Shown: positions 35,828 to 45,688, numbered from the stretch's first letter. The stretch is DNA of 64,000 bases from a bacterium (GCA_021809565.1 JAJZKG010000003.1:1-64000), one strand, 5' to 3'. The notes: generated by a model not told the origin, from the letters alone. Made by a program: numbers and translations.

Positions 35828-35859
35828 TTGACAAACCACTTCATGTAATGTACTATAAT
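35828..35859 (+). promoter_or_regulatory. brnTA promoter
   Basis: TTGACA at 35828-35833 is followed by TACTAT (35851-35856, 17-base spacer) and TATAAT (35854-35859, 20-base spacer). ATG of brnT is 6 bases further on, so the mRNA has almost no leader. Confidence 0.5.
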
Positions 35860-35865
35860 ATACAT

Positions 35866-36177
35866 ATGGATGTTAATATAGATTTATCTGACATAATTGG
35901 GTTTGAGTGGGATAAAGGTAATCAAGATAAAAATAAGCTTAAACATAATGTAGCACAAAATGAATCAGAAGAAGTATTTTTTAATAAACCTATATTTTTA
36001 GAAAATATTAAACATTCAACTAAAGATGAGGTGAGATACTATGCTTTAGGAAGAACCTTGGAAAATAGATATCTTCTGATTTCTTTTACAAAAAGACAAA
36101 ATAAAATTAGAGTAATATCTGCAAGAGATCAAGATAAAAAAGAAAAAGAATTATATAACAAATTATTAAATATATGA
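35866..36177 (+). CDS. brnT: BrnT-family toxin
   Basis: About 103 residues from ATG 35866; an upstream ATG at 35848 lies inside the promoter. The BrnT pattern is visible: GFEWDKGNQDKNKLKHNV, then SEEVFFNKPIFL, RYYALGRT and ISARDQDKKEKELY. Family members are RelE-fold ribonucleases that block translation. brnA overlaps by 4 bases. Confidence 0.85.
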   Translation: MDVNIDLSDIIGFEWDKGNQDKNKLKHNVAQNESEEVFFNKPIFLENIKHSTKDEVRYYALGRTLENRYLLISFTKRQNKIRVISARDQDKKEKELYNKLLNI

Positions 36178-36452
36178 ATAAAATAAAACAAATACCAAAA
36201 TTTAAAAATGAAGATGAAGAAATAAATTTTTGGGATAATCATTCTTTGGTGGATTATATAGACTCTTTTAAAAAAGTAAATTTAGAGTTACCTAATCTAA
36301 AGCCTTCCACAAAAAATATTAGTTTGCGTATGACTGAATCTATGTATTTACAATTAAAACAACTAGCTAATAAAAAGGATGTCCCCTATCAATCATTAGT
36401 AAAAATATTCTTAGATGAAAGAATCAAAGAAGAATACTCTGATTTAAAATAA
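36174..36452 (+). CDS. brnA: BrnA-family antitoxin
   Basis: 92 residues. The N-terminal half has EINFWDNHSLVDYIDSF, the toxin-contacting segment. The C-terminal half (ISLRMTESMYLQLKQLANKK) is a ribbon-helix-helix DNA-binding domain. It is translated with brnT through an overlap and should neutralise it and autorepress the operon. Confidence 0.85.
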   Translation: MNKIKQIPKFKNEDEEINFWDNHSLVDYIDSFKKVNLELPNLKPSTKNISLRMTESMYLQLKQLANKKDVPYQSLVKIFLDERIKEEYSDLK

Positions 36453-36522
36453 GATTTTATTATAATCTCATATATCATCCCTTCTGAATACTGCTATTAA
36501 TCTAAACCAAAAAACCAAAGAT

Positions 36523-36549
36523 GGTTCGAACTGTTGATACGTCAGGGAG
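36523..36549 (+). repeat. tRNA-3'-end-like direct repeat, copy 1
   Basis: GGTTCGAACT, ten bases, then CAGGGAG. It shares GGTTCGAA with the tRNA-Asn T-arm and GGGAG with its acceptor end. It lies between the 3' ends of the brnTA and relBE pairs. Confidence 0.45.
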
Positions 36550-36559
36550 AATTTTATGT

Positions 36560-36823
36560 TCATCTATACACCTCACCATGAGTACCTATATCAACAAGGG
36601 TAATTCTATCTTTATAAATATAAATTATTCTTAAATCTTCTTCTACTGAAAAACTCCAATAACTACCATACTTACCTTTTAATTTATGAACTTTTAATGA
36701 TGAATTATTGATATTAGTCTTAAATAATTCAATCTTTAATAATATCCTTTTATATCTATTTATATCTTTCTTCTTATATTTATTAAGTTTTCGAAGACAA
36801 GATTTTTGAATCTTAATTTGCAT
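36560..36823 (-). CDS. relE: RelE/YoeB-type toxin
   Basis: 87 residues of the RelE/ParE superfamily: CLRKLNKYKKKDINRYKRIL near the start, then HKLKGKYGSYWSFSVEEDLR and IIYIYKDRITLVDIGTHGEVY. Such proteins cut mRNA at the ribosome. It overlaps the antitoxin gene by 11 bases and is transcribed leftward, opposite to brnTA. Confidence 0.85.
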   Translation of the reverse strand: MQIKIQKSCLRKLNKYKKKDINRYKRILLKIELFKTNINNSSLKVHKLKGKYGSYWSFSVEEDLRIIYIYKDRITLVDIGTHGEVYR

Positions 36824-37091
36824 CTATTGAGTCTACTAATTTATCTAATTCATCAATAGTGCTAAAAGATTCTAGTTCTCCCTTTTCACTAAGCAATATA
36901 GCTTCTTCTACTAATTTATCAACCCTTTTAGATGCAACATATTCAGGATATGTACTTTCTTTTATATCTGTATATAGAAGGTTTTTAACATAAGTAGTTA
37001 AACTAAAACCCATTGCCTGAGCTTTCTCAGTTAATAAGCCTTTTGTAACTTTAGGTATTGTTACTTTTATTTGACTAGAATCTGTATCCAT
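36813..37091 (-). CDS. relB: RelB/DinJ-like antitoxin
   Basis: 92 residues. The N-terminal part (QIKVTIPKVTKGLLTEKAQAMGFSL, in two short blocks) is a ribbon-helix-helix DNA-binding domain. The acidic C-terminus (SFSTIDELDKLVDSID) would bind the toxin. It has a strong promoter and a palindrome upstream. Confidence 0.8.
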   Translation of the reverse strand: MDTDSSQIKVTIPKVTKGLLTEKAQAMGFSLTTYVKNLLYTDIKESTYPEYVASKRVDKLVEEAILLSEKGELESFSTIDELDKLVDSIDAN

Positions 37092-37116
37092 ATTTTTATA
37101 TTAATTAAGTACTAAA

Positions 37117-37145
37117 ATTGTACTAAAATTGGTGACATATGTCAA
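37117..37145 (-). promoter_or_regulatory. relBE promoter and operator
   Basis: On the minus strand TTGACA (37145-37140), a 17-base spacer and TACAAT (37122-37117). The perfect palindrome TGACATATGTCA (37133-37144) covers the -35. The direct repeat TACTAAAATTG (two copies, 37110-37131) spans the -10. Confidence 0.7.
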
Positions 37146-37181
37146 CTTATTTTATAATCTTTTATCAATAATACTAATTTT

Positions 37182-37210
37182 GGTTATAACTCTGTCTAAT
37201 ACAGGGAGCT
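37182..37210 (+). repeat. tRNA-3'-end-like direct repeat, copy 2
   Basis: GGTTATAACT, ten bases, CAGGGAGCT. It matches copy 3 (37537-37565) over most of 29 positions and lies between relB and the DUF1653 gene. Confidence 0.5.
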
Positions 37211-37245
37211 TTGTATATTTGGATTTTATTGTATTTATAAACTTC

Positions 37246-37485
37246 TCATTTTTCAGGAAACTGAGATCCAATATATTGAAATCTTGGAATAATTTTCTCT
37301 CTTACTTTAACATTTTCAAAAAACATATTAATAGGCCTTACCCACATTGCAGTATTTTCAGGTTTATAAAGAGGCACATATATAATTACGTCTTCTAATG
37401 TCTCACTATGTTTAGCTACTCCAATAATTAAATAGTAATTACCTTTATAATGCTTATATATACCTAATGGGATCTCTCTATCCAT
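37246..37485 (-). CDS. DUF1653-family protein
   Basis: A 79-residue protein matching the small DUF1653 family: IPLGIYKHYKGNYYLIIGVAKHSETLE, split here as IPLGIYKHYKGNYYL and IIGVAKHSETLE, then YVPLYKPENTAMWVRPINMF. The biochemical role of the family is unknown. It is flanked by two copies of the tRNA-like direct repeat, which marks it as a possible mobile unit. Confidence 0.75.
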   Translation of the reverse strand: MDREIPLGIYKHYKGNYYLIIGVAKHSETLEDVIIYVPLYKPENTAMWVRPINMFFENVKVREKIIPRFQYIGSQFPEK

Positions 37486-37536
37486 AGTTTTATTATATCA
37501 AATAATCATAATATTACACATACTATCTCTGATTTT

Positions 37537-37565
37537 AGTTCTAACTTTGTCCAATACGGGGAGCT
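37537..37565 (+). repeat. tRNA-3'-end-like direct repeat, copy 3
   Basis: AGTTCTAACT, ten bases, CGGGGAGCT. Of the three copies it is closest to tRNA-Asn, sharing GTTCTA and CGGGGAGCTG with it. Confidence 0.5.
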
Positions 37566-37880
37566 GTCTTAAACACTAACCTTCTGCATCATAACAAAGG
37601 TACAAAAATTCAATGATCTTACGTTAATATCCCTATACAAACATTACTTTCCAGTATTATAATTCTCTGTACTAGCATTTTTTAATTCAGAGTATAGTGT
37701 CTTTATCCATTAAAATTAACAAATGCAATCATATTCTTGTCCGAAAACTCTAATGCTTCCTCATAATTTCTAATCATACTATTGATAACTGATCATTAAA
37801 AATATATAAAAAAACTCTGGGATATTTTACTATTACAATATGGCTCTACAACAATAATAATAAACTGTCACATATTTTAA
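37566..37880. other. Gene-poor stretch
   Basis: No supported gene. A 24-codon minus-strand frame (37777-37703) reads RNYEEALEFSDKNMIAFVNF and could be a decayed gene fragment; I do not recognise it. AT-rich elsewhere, with no clear RNA or terminator. Confidence 0.4.
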
Positions 37881-37908
37881 TTGACATTAGTATAGAAAAG
37901 ACTATACT
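37881..37908 (+). promoter_or_regulatory. Promoter with inverted repeat for the YggT gene
   Basis: TTGACA (37881-37886), 16-base spacer, TATACT (37903-37908). The perfect inverted repeat AGTATAG-N6-CTATACT (37889-37908) fills the spacer and -10, an operator-like arrangement. The ATG is at 37941. Confidence 0.6.
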
Positions 37909-37940
37909 GTATTTAATATATTTATACAATTTATACAATT

Positions 37941-38342
37941 ATGGACAATAACACTGAAAAGACAGAAAACTCTACAACAGAAACTAAAAATCCCGCTTAT
38001 ACTGAGAATAATTATAAAACAAAAAAAGTTATTTTTAGAGCACATCAAATAGTTTGGTATATTTTAGGAATAATTGAGATATTGTTAGCATTCAGATTCA
38101 TATTAAAACTCGCTGGTGCAAATCCTGGGAGTGGTTTTGTAAGCTTTATATACTCTACCAGTAATATTTTTTCTCAACCATTCTCTAGTATATTTCATGT
38201 AACAGTAACATATAACTCAGTATTTGAGTGGTCAACGCTGGTTGCTATGTTTGTATACTTAGTCATTGCATATGGAATTGTTAAGTTTATCCAGTTAGTA
38301 AATCCTGCAACTCCAGACAAAGTAAAAGAGACTATAGACTAA
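37941..38342 (+). CDS. YggT-family membrane protein
   Basis: 133 residues: a polar N-terminal tail of about 35, then two or three membrane helices with IIEILLAFRFILKLAGANP and SQPFSSIF, the YggT pattern. The family is linked to cell division and osmotic functions but is poorly defined. A second member is at 58115-58423. Its promoter is well formed and appears regulated. Confidence 0.75.
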   Translation: MDNNTEKTENSTTETKNPAYTENNYKTKKVIFRAHQIVWYILGIIEILLAFRFILKLAGANPGSGFVSFIYSTSNIFSQPFSSIFHVTVTYNSVFEWSTLVAMFVYLVIAYGIVKFIQLVNPATPDKVKETID

Positions 38343-38367
38343 ACCCATATTTAAAAATTATCACTTT

Positions 38368-38412
38368 ATAAAAAATTGGGAGCAAATCATCACATTGATA
38401 ATCTGCCCCCTA
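38368..38412. terminator. Bidirectional hairpin terminator
   Basis: GGGAGCA (38378-38384) pairs with TGCCCCC (38404-38410) with one mismatch; the inner part adds ATCA/TGAT. Read on the minus strand it is followed by AATTTTTTAT, so it should terminate the DUF2892 gene. On the plus strand it would serve the YggT gene. Confidence 0.6.
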
Positions 38413-38433
38413 AAAAACTCTTATAGACTAATA

Positions 38434-38652
38434 CTAACTTTTGTTATCTGATCCTTTAAAATGACCTCCAAAAAGTGGTGCTAATACACAAACATTAAAT
38501 ATACCAGCAAGAAGAAGAATTAAACCTATAATTGCGACAACTATACCTTTTTTACCATGAACTGCTAACATACCTAATAGTATTAATATTAAACCTACAA
38601 TAATTCTAAGCCATCTGCCTGTTGGAGTGGACATAAATTTTGCAAATTTCAT
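38434..38652 (-). CDS. Small two-helix membrane protein (DUF2892/YgaP-like)
   Basis: 72 residues from ATG 38652, which follows a good Shine-Dalgarno (AGGAGGTG); an upstream in-frame GTG lies within that site and is rejected. It has the DUF2892 features: TPTGRWLRIIVGLILI, two hydrophobic helices with a short turn, then FNVCVLAPLFGG. Function unknown. It is one of the few genes here with a clear Shine-Dalgarno. Confidence 0.7.
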   Translation of the reverse strand: MKFAKFMSTPTGRWLRIIVGLILILLGMLAVHGKKGIVVAIIGLILLLAGIFNVCVLAPLFGGHFKGSDNKS

Positions 38653-38855
38653 ATAAATCACCTCCTTAAAGTTCAGTTATATGATACCATAAATAAATAT
38701 GTAAAAAAATTTTAAATAATTATTTATGGTAAAAATTTGGATCCTTCACTATATAATACACATATGTTTATATTACTAAATAACATTTTTCTAATAAATA
38801 CTTTATATGAAAATTTATAGTAAAATAATAGAGATAATTTACAAAAATTTATTTT

Positions 38856-39407
38856 ATGCAAAGATGTTCATGGGTTAGCAATAACATTGAATATATAAAA
38901 TACCATGATATAGAATGGGGTATTCCAGAACATAAGGATATAAAATTATTTGAAATGTTAGTTTTAGAATCTATGCAAGCTGGGCTCTCTTGGTTAACAA
39001 TCCTTCTAAAAAGAGAGAACTATAGAGAATCTTTCGATAATTTTAATTATGAAAAGATAGCTCTTTATGATAGTAATAAAATATCTGAATTACTTAATAA
39101 TAAAGGTATTATTAGAAATAAATTAAAAATTAATTCTATAGTTAACAACGCTAAAGCTTTTATTAATATACAATCAGAATATGGTAGTTTTGATGAATAT
39201 ATATGGAAATTTACAAATTATAAAATTACTAACGACAAAAATAAAGAAGTAATGGCAGAAAAAATTAGTAAAGAGTTAAAAAAAAGGGGGTTTAAATTCA
39301 TAGGACCTAAAATTTGTTATTCATTTATAGAATCGATAGGCATATTTAACAACCATAATAAAAATTGTTTTAGATATAAACAAATAGAGAAATTAAATAA
39401 TGTATAA
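38856..39407 (+). CDS. tag: DNA-3-methyladenine glycosylase I (Tag)
   Basis: 183 residues, the usual size. It has the Tag N-terminus (RCSWV with Cys4, then YHDIEWG with His17), LFEMLVLESMQAGLSWLTIL, and the C-terminal zinc ligands in NNHNKNCF. It excises 3-methyladenine from DNA. The next gene, an alkyltransferase-like protein, overlaps by 8 bases, making a small alkylation-repair operon. Confidence 0.92.
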   Translation: MQRCSWVSNNIEYIKYHDIEWGIPEHKDIKLFEMLVLESMQAGLSWLTILLKRENYRESFDNFNYEKIALYDSNKISELLNNKGIIRNKLKINSIVNNAKAFINIQSEYGSFDEYIWKFTNYKITNDKNKEVMAEKISKELKKRGFKFIGPKICYSFIESIGIFNNHNKNCFRYKQIEKLNNV

Positions 39408-39720
39408 TAATATGATTGATAACGTGTACAAATCAAAAGTGCTAAATTCAGAAAAACTTACTGAATTTGAAAAAGCTGTATTAATTGAAATCATGAAAAT
39501 TAAAAAAGGATCTGTAATTACTTATAAAGAATTAGCCATTAGAATTGGTAAACCAAAAGCTTTTAGAGCTGTAGGAAATGCACTTAGAAAAAATCCATAT
39601 GCCCCTATGATACCTTGTCATAGAGTAATAAAAAGTAGTGGTAAAATAGGAGGATATGGCGGATCTATAAAATCTATAAAGAAAACCAATTTACTTAAAA
39701 AAGAAGGTTTTATAATCTAG
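39400..39720 (+). CDS. ogt: O6-alkylguanine-DNA alkyltransferase (short form)
   Basis: 106 residues covering only the C-terminal active-site domain: SVITYKELAIRIGKPKAFRAVG for the helix-turn-helix and the PCHRV motif with the acceptor cysteine (IPCHRVIKSSGKIGGYGG). It would remove O6-alkyl groups from guanine in a suicide reaction. The short form lacks the N-terminal Ada/Ogt domain. It is co-translated with tag and overlaps the convergent phosphatase gene by 11 bases. Confidence 0.88.
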   Translation: MYNNMIDNVYKSKVLNSEKLTEFEKAVLIEIMKIKKGSVITYKELAIRIGKPKAFRAVGNALRKNPYAPMIPCHRVIKSSGKIGGYGGSIKSIKKTNLLKKEGFII

Positions 39721-40327
39721 CTATATCAACAAAATCTTTCCCTAAATAAACCAACTTTAAAGAATTATTTTCTTTCAATAGTAATGTAGCTGAGACATTA
39801 TCTACCTTTGAAGTATATATTTCTTCTCTATTTGATCCTCGTATAAAACCAGCTAAACACTTTATAGCCATAGAATGAGAAAATATAAAGACTCTATCAG
39901 TATTATTTAGACCAGATATAAAGTCAAACATCCTTTCCCCTACTTCATGCATTGATTCCCCTGAAGGTGCCTTAAAATGCTTATCTTTTAGTTTCATATC
40001 ATTTAGCACAGATTCTACATAAACCTCTTTCCTAGACCTACCAGACCATTCACCTTGGTCCATTTCTTGTAGTCTAGGATCTCCAACCAAATCAAGATTA
40101 GATAATCCCATATGATCTAGTGTAATACGAGCAGTTTGTACAGTCCTTAAAGCTGGTGATACATAAACTATATCTGGAATGATATTCCTACATTTTAAAT
40201 ACTCTCCTAACATTAAAGCTTGTATTGCGCCATCATCTGAAAGAGGTACTTCATTCATCCTTCCAGTAATTAACCCAGAGCGTATATTCATTTCTGATTC
40301 CCCGTGACGAAATAGATATAATTCCAT
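39710..40327 (-). CDS. Histidine phosphatase (phosphoglycerate-mutase-like)
   Basis: 205 residues. The phosphohistidine motif FRHGESEMN (residues 6-14) and the later SHSMAIKCL (second catalytic His) define the family. SPALRTVQTA and RLQEMDQGEWSGR fit the cobalamin phosphatase/PhoE-like branch rather than glycolytic mutase. The substrate cannot be told. It is in a leftward group with msrA and msrB. Confidence 0.8.
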   Translation of the reverse strand: MELYLFRHGESEMNIRSGLITGRMNEVPLSDDGAIQALMLGEYLKCRNIIPDIVYVSPALRTVQTARITLDHMGLSNLDLVGDPRLQEMDQGEWSGRSRKEVYVESVLNDMKLKDKHFKAPSGESMHEVGERMFDFISGLNNTDRVFIFSHSMAIKCLAGFIRGSNREEIYTSKVDNVSATLLLKENNSLKLVYLGKDFVDIARL

Positions 40328-40334
40328 ATGTATT

Positions 40335-40880
40335 TTAATTTATATATTCATCTTTAATTATGGCAGAATATTCATTCAGTAGTTTCTGAACTTTTGGACT
40401 AATTATAGCACTACAATAAAAATTGTTCTTGTTATTGTCATAATAATTCTTATGATACTCTTCAGCATTAAAGAAATTTATATATGGCTCGACAGTAGTA
40501 GTTATATTATTCTCATATAAACCTGATTTTTTAATTTCACCCATAACTTTATTTGCAATATTTTTTTGTTCATCATTAAAATAAAATATTACAGATCTAT
40601 ACTGGGTTCCTACATCATCACCTTGTCTATCAATTTCTGTAGGGTTATGAGTATGAAAAAATATTTCAATAAGCACTTTAAGTGGAATAGTATTTTTATT
40701 AAATTCTATCTCTATAACCTCCACATGATTTGTATTACCAGCGCAGACTTCTTCATATGATGGATTTTCTACTGTACCTCCAGCATATCCAGGAGTTACA
40801 GATAATACACCTTTGAGTCTTTTAAATATTGCCTCTGTACACCAAAAACACCCTCCACCAAAAATTATTTTTTCATTCAT
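40335..40880 (-). CDS. msrA: Peptide methionine sulfoxide reductase A
   Basis: 181 residues. The catalytic GGGCFWCTEAIFKRL is at 8-22 and GYAGGTVENPSYEEVCAG follows; the GTQYRSVIF and AEEYHKNYY segments are also present. It reduces methionine-S-sulfoxide. It lies 12 bases after msrB, and the two enzymes cover both sulfoxide isomers. Confidence 0.95.
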   Translation of the reverse strand: MNEKIIFGGGCFWCTEAIFKRLKGVLSVTPGYAGGTVENPSYEEVCAGNTNHVEVIEIEFNKNTIPLKVLIEIFFHTHNPTEIDRQGDDVGTQYRSVIFYFNDEQKNIANKVMGEIKKSGLYENNITTTVEPYINFFNAEEYHKNYYDNNKNNFYCSAIISPKVQKLLNEYSAIIKDEYIN

Positions 40881-40892
40881 AAGACATAAATA

Positions 40893-41255
40893 CTAACTTT
40901 TAGAAACAAATTTAAGTGAAACTGAATTTACACAATGTCTTGTATTGGTTTTTGTAAAACCTTCACCTAAGAATATATGCCCTAAATGTGCACCACAAGC
41001 TTTACATATAATTTCCGTTCTATACAAATCTTTATCGAGAACCTTTTTAACACTATCTTCAATTTCTTGATCAAAACTAGGCCATCCACACCCTGCTTCA
41101 AATTTGTTCTTAGATAGATATAAAGGTGCGTCACATTGTTTACAAAGATATTCTCCCTCCTCAAAAAAATTATCATATTCTCCAACAAATGGAGCTTCTG
41201 TATTCTTATCCAATATAACAGACATTTCTTCTTTTGTAAGCTGATTTAATTTCAT
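40893..41255 (-). CDS. msrB: Peptide methionine sulfoxide reductase B
   Basis: About 120 residues from ATG 41255; an ATG three codons earlier lies inside the -10 box. It has zinc cysteines CKQC and CKAC, GCGWPSFD, and the catalytic RHCVNS near the C-terminus. It reduces methionine-R-sulfoxide. TATAAT (41268-41263, minus strand) lies 7 bases before ATG, so the msrBA transcript is probably leaderless. Confidence 0.95.
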   Translation of the reverse strand: MKLNQLTKEEMSVILDKNTEAPFVGEYDNFFEEGEYLCKQCDAPLYLSKNKFEAGCGWPSFDQEIEDSVKKVLDKDLYRTEIICKACGAHLGHIFLGEGFTKTNTRHCVNSVSLKFVSKS

Positions 41256-41357
41256 ATATATCATTATACATGATAATACATTTAGACTGAATTAAAGTTG
41301 GTTTGCATTTTATTAATTTTATGATAATATTTGTGATTGTTAGATAACCTAATTATT

Positions 41358-44336
41358 ATGATAGAAAAATTGGTTTCATATTCATTAAAAAATAGAACTT
41401 TAATATTTGTGATATTAATTTTTTTAGTATTATTTGGCATATATTCATATGTAGTAGCTGATAGGGAAGTGTTCCCTAATGTAGATTTATCAACTTTAAT
41501 AATACAATCTAATTATCCTAGCGCAAATGCAAAAGAAGTGTATACAAATATAACTGAGCCCATTTATAATGCAATAAAATCTACCTCAGGCATAAAAGAT
41601 ATACAGGAAAATGCTAATAATGGTTATACTACAATAATTGTTACCTCCCATTATGGAGTGAATCTTAGTCAATTAGAACAAAGTATTAACCAAGATATTC
41701 AGTCAGTTAAATTACCTCAACAAGCAAGTACACCAAGTGTATCACAGTTTAATTTTTCTGATATTCCTATACTAGAATTATCATTTTCTGGAAAAAATAG
41801 GGATAATTTTGTAAAAAATACCATAGTTCCATACATAAATACAGTTTCCGGAGTAAGCAGCGTTTCTTATTATGGGAATCAAACTCAAGAGTTTAAAATA
41901 AATTTAAACTACAACAAATTAATTGAGTATAATATTTCAGCATCGACAGTAGAGAATATTATCAAATCATATAATATAAATTCTCCTATTGGATCAGTTA
42001 TTTCTAAGAATATAACAGAGCCTGTGACAGTATATTCTAATGTGGCTAATATTCATGCTCTTAATAATGCAATAATATCTCATTATAACGGGCAAATCAT
42101 TAAACTTAAAGATATTGCCACATTAAATATTGTAAGCGTTTATAATAATCAAATAGTTGAAACAAATGGACAAAAGTCTGACTTAGTGGATGTGTTAGGA
42201 CAGCAAAACATAAATACTACCCAAGTAATCAGTACAATTCTAAATAAAATAAAACAAATTAATCCTAAAGGTATAAAATACCAAATACTAAGTAATGATA
42301 CATCCACAATTAATTCTACTATTAATGGAATATCTAAAGAAACACTACTAGGAATTATACTTGCCATATTTGTGATATTTATATTTCTAAAAAGTGGAAA
42401 TATTACTCTCATAGCATCATTATCCATTCCAATATCAATATTCTTCACATTAACTCTAATGAATGTACAAAATATAACATTTAATATAATGTCACTCTCT
42501 GGATTATCTGTAGCACTTGGAAGAATTTTTGATGATAGTATTGTTGTTATTGAAACTATATTCAGACATATATCAGAAGATGTAATAAAAGATGAAAAAT
42601 TACTTATAAATTCTGTAAAAGAAGTTGGTGGAGCTATAACTTCATCCACTCTAACTACAATAGGAGTGTTTTTGCCAATAGCATTTGTAGGAGGAATTAC
42701 ATCATCATTTTTTGTTCCATTTGCATTCACAGCATCATCTGCACTTCTAGCATCACTTTTTACTGCAATAATAGTCATCCCTATATTTAGTGCCATATTT
42801 TTATTGCGTAAAAATGTTAAATTGAAGAAAAAAGAGTTTTTTCTAATAAAATATTATGAGAGATTAATAAATCTATCACTAGATCATAAAATACTTACAA
42901 TACTAATAACATTAATTTTAATAGTATCCTCTCTGCTTTTAATACCATTTATAAAAACTGGGTTTATCCCATCTCCTACACAACCAAGTGCAATTGTTTC
43001 AGGTTCTATTAAGGCTGGATCCTCAAAAACAGAGACATATAATATGGCATTGAAACTAGTAAATTATATAAAGACAGTAAATAATGTATCCATATATAGT
43101 GTTTCAATAGGATTATTAGGCAATAGAGGAGTTACATTAAATACTGCACCACAGAATAATAAATTCCAAATATTTGTGAATTTTAAAAACAATCATAATA
43201 TTAATAATGAAATATCTAATATAGAAAATTTTGCAAATAAAATTCATGGACTGAAAAGTCAGGTAAATCTATTGTCTGCAGTTGGGAATTTAAACTCTGT
43301 AGCACTCTCCATAAACTCAAACAATCAAAATAATTTATATAAAGCTAATAATTATCTCCTTAATAAATTAAAAGGTATAGGAGGAATAAGCAATATATCT
43401 TCAAACTTATCTCAGAATACGTATCAAAAGCAAATAGCATTAAATAATAATTTAATGTCTCAAAACTTTCTATCTTCTATACAAGTCCTATCTCAAATAT
43501 CCCCATATTTTACTCCAGTAGAAATTCAGAACTACAATATAAACGGATCTTTATATAATACATATATATACGTAAACAATCTTCCTAACATATCAAATAT
43601 ATACATCAATAATTCTATTGGAGATAAAATACCTTTATCTAAAATTGCTATAGTAGAAAATAAAAAATATAGTTCAAATATTACATATGAAAATGGAAGT
43701 AGAGCTTCCGTTATTAATGCATTAATAACTGCAAAAAATACACAGAAAGTGAACTCTAATATAACAAAGTATATTAATAAAGCACAAAGTAAATATAATG
43801 TTACTATAAAAAATCAAGGATCTTCATCTGAACAAGCATCTTCATTTAATTCTCTTTTTGAAGCAATGGGAATATCAGTGTTCATAGTCCTTGTTATAAT
43901 GATAGCAACTTTTTCATCTATTATAGAACCTATTGCAATTCTTTTTTCCCTACCTGTAACCATAATAGGAGTTCTAGTTGCACTATTCATAACAGATTCA
44001 ACACTAGACCTACCATCATTAATAGGTATGCTGATGCTTATTGGTATTGTTGTAACAAATGCAATAGTTCTACTAACTAAGATTAAACAGAATATTATAA
44101 AAGGAGATAGTATTAGACAAGCTATAATTGAAGGAGGAAAAGTAAGACTAAGACCAATACTAATGACTGCTATAACAACTATATTTGCCCTTCTTCCATT
44201 AGCACTGTTCTCTTCAACATCTACTCTAATAGGTAAATCGCTAGCCATAACAGTTATAGGTGGTCTCTTTACATCTACCTTTTTAACTCTATTCATAGTC
44301 CCAGTTATTTATTCAATATTAAAAAGATCTAAATAA
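41358..44336 (+). CDS. RND-superfamily transporter (AcrB/HAE1-like)
   Basis: About 992 residues from ATG 41358 (a TTG at 41337 is possible). It has the RND plan: an N-terminal membrane helix, a large external loop, six helices, a second external loop and five more helices. DREVFPNVDL, GRIFDDSIVVIETIF (the helix-4 proton-relay aspartates) and the final LRPILMTAITTIFALLPLAL are typical. No membrane-fusion or outer-membrane partner is nearby. It probably exports a hydrophobic compound or lipid. Confidence 0.88.
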   Translation: MIEKLVSYSLKNRTLIFVILIFLVLFGIYSYVVADREVFPNVDLSTLIIQSNYPSANAKEVYTNITEPIYNAIKSTSGIKDIQENANNGYTTIIVTSHYGVNLSQLEQSINQDIQSVKLPQQASTPSVSQFNFSDIPILELSFSGKNRDNFVKNTIVPYINTVSGVSSVSYYGNQTQEFKINLNYNKLIEYNISASTVENIIKSYNINSPIGSVISKNITEPVTVYSNVANIHALNNAIISHYNGQIIKLKDIATLNIVSVYNNQIVETNGQKSDLVDVLGQQNINTTQVISTILNKIKQINPKGIKYQILSNDTSTINSTINGISKETLLGIILAIFVIFIFLKSGNITLIASLSIPISIFFTLTLMNVQNITFNIMSLSGLSVALGRIFDDSIVVIETIFRHISEDVIKDEKLLINSVKEVGGAITSSTLTTIGVFLPIAFVGGITSSFFVPFAFTASSALLASLFTAIIVIPIFSAIFLLRKNVKLKKKEFFLIKYYERLINLSLDHKILTILITLILIVSSLLLIPFIKTGFIPSPTQPSAIVSGSIKAGSSKTETYNMALKLVNYIKTVNNVSIYSVSIGLLGNRGVTLNTAPQNNKFQIFVNFKNNHNINNEISNIENFANKIHGLKSQVNLLSAVGNLNSVALSINSNNQNNLYKANNYLLNKLKGIGGISNISSNLSQNTYQKQIALNNNLMSQNFLSSIQVLSQISPYFTPVEIQNYNINGSLYNTYIYVNNLPNISNIYINNSIGDKIPLSKIAIVENKKYSSNITYENGSRASVINALITAKNTQKVNSNITKYINKAQSKYNVTIKNQGSSSEQASSFNSLFEAMGISVFIVLVIMIATFSSIIEPIAILFSLPVTIIGVLVALFITDSTLDLPSLIGMLMLIGIVVTNAIVLLTKIKQNIIKGDSIRQAIIEGGKVRLRPILMTAITTIFALLPLALFSSTSTLIGKSLAITVIGGLFTSTFLTLFIVPVIYSILKRSK

Positions 44337-44382
44337 GTATTTTAGCTATTACAAATAGTACATACTATTGATTTTAAGTTAA

Positions 44383-45678
<1,296 letters not shown>

Positions 45679-45688
45679 TGTTTTCAAG

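Noticed and set aside
37703..37777. A 24-codon minus-strand frame that reads like protein
   Set aside because: It is too short, has stops on both sides and no recognised similarity. It could be a decayed gene but chance is not excluded.
42149..42796. Long minus-strand frame inside the transporter gene
   Set aside because: It mirrors the membrane-helix codons of the RND transporter; no start signal or family match.
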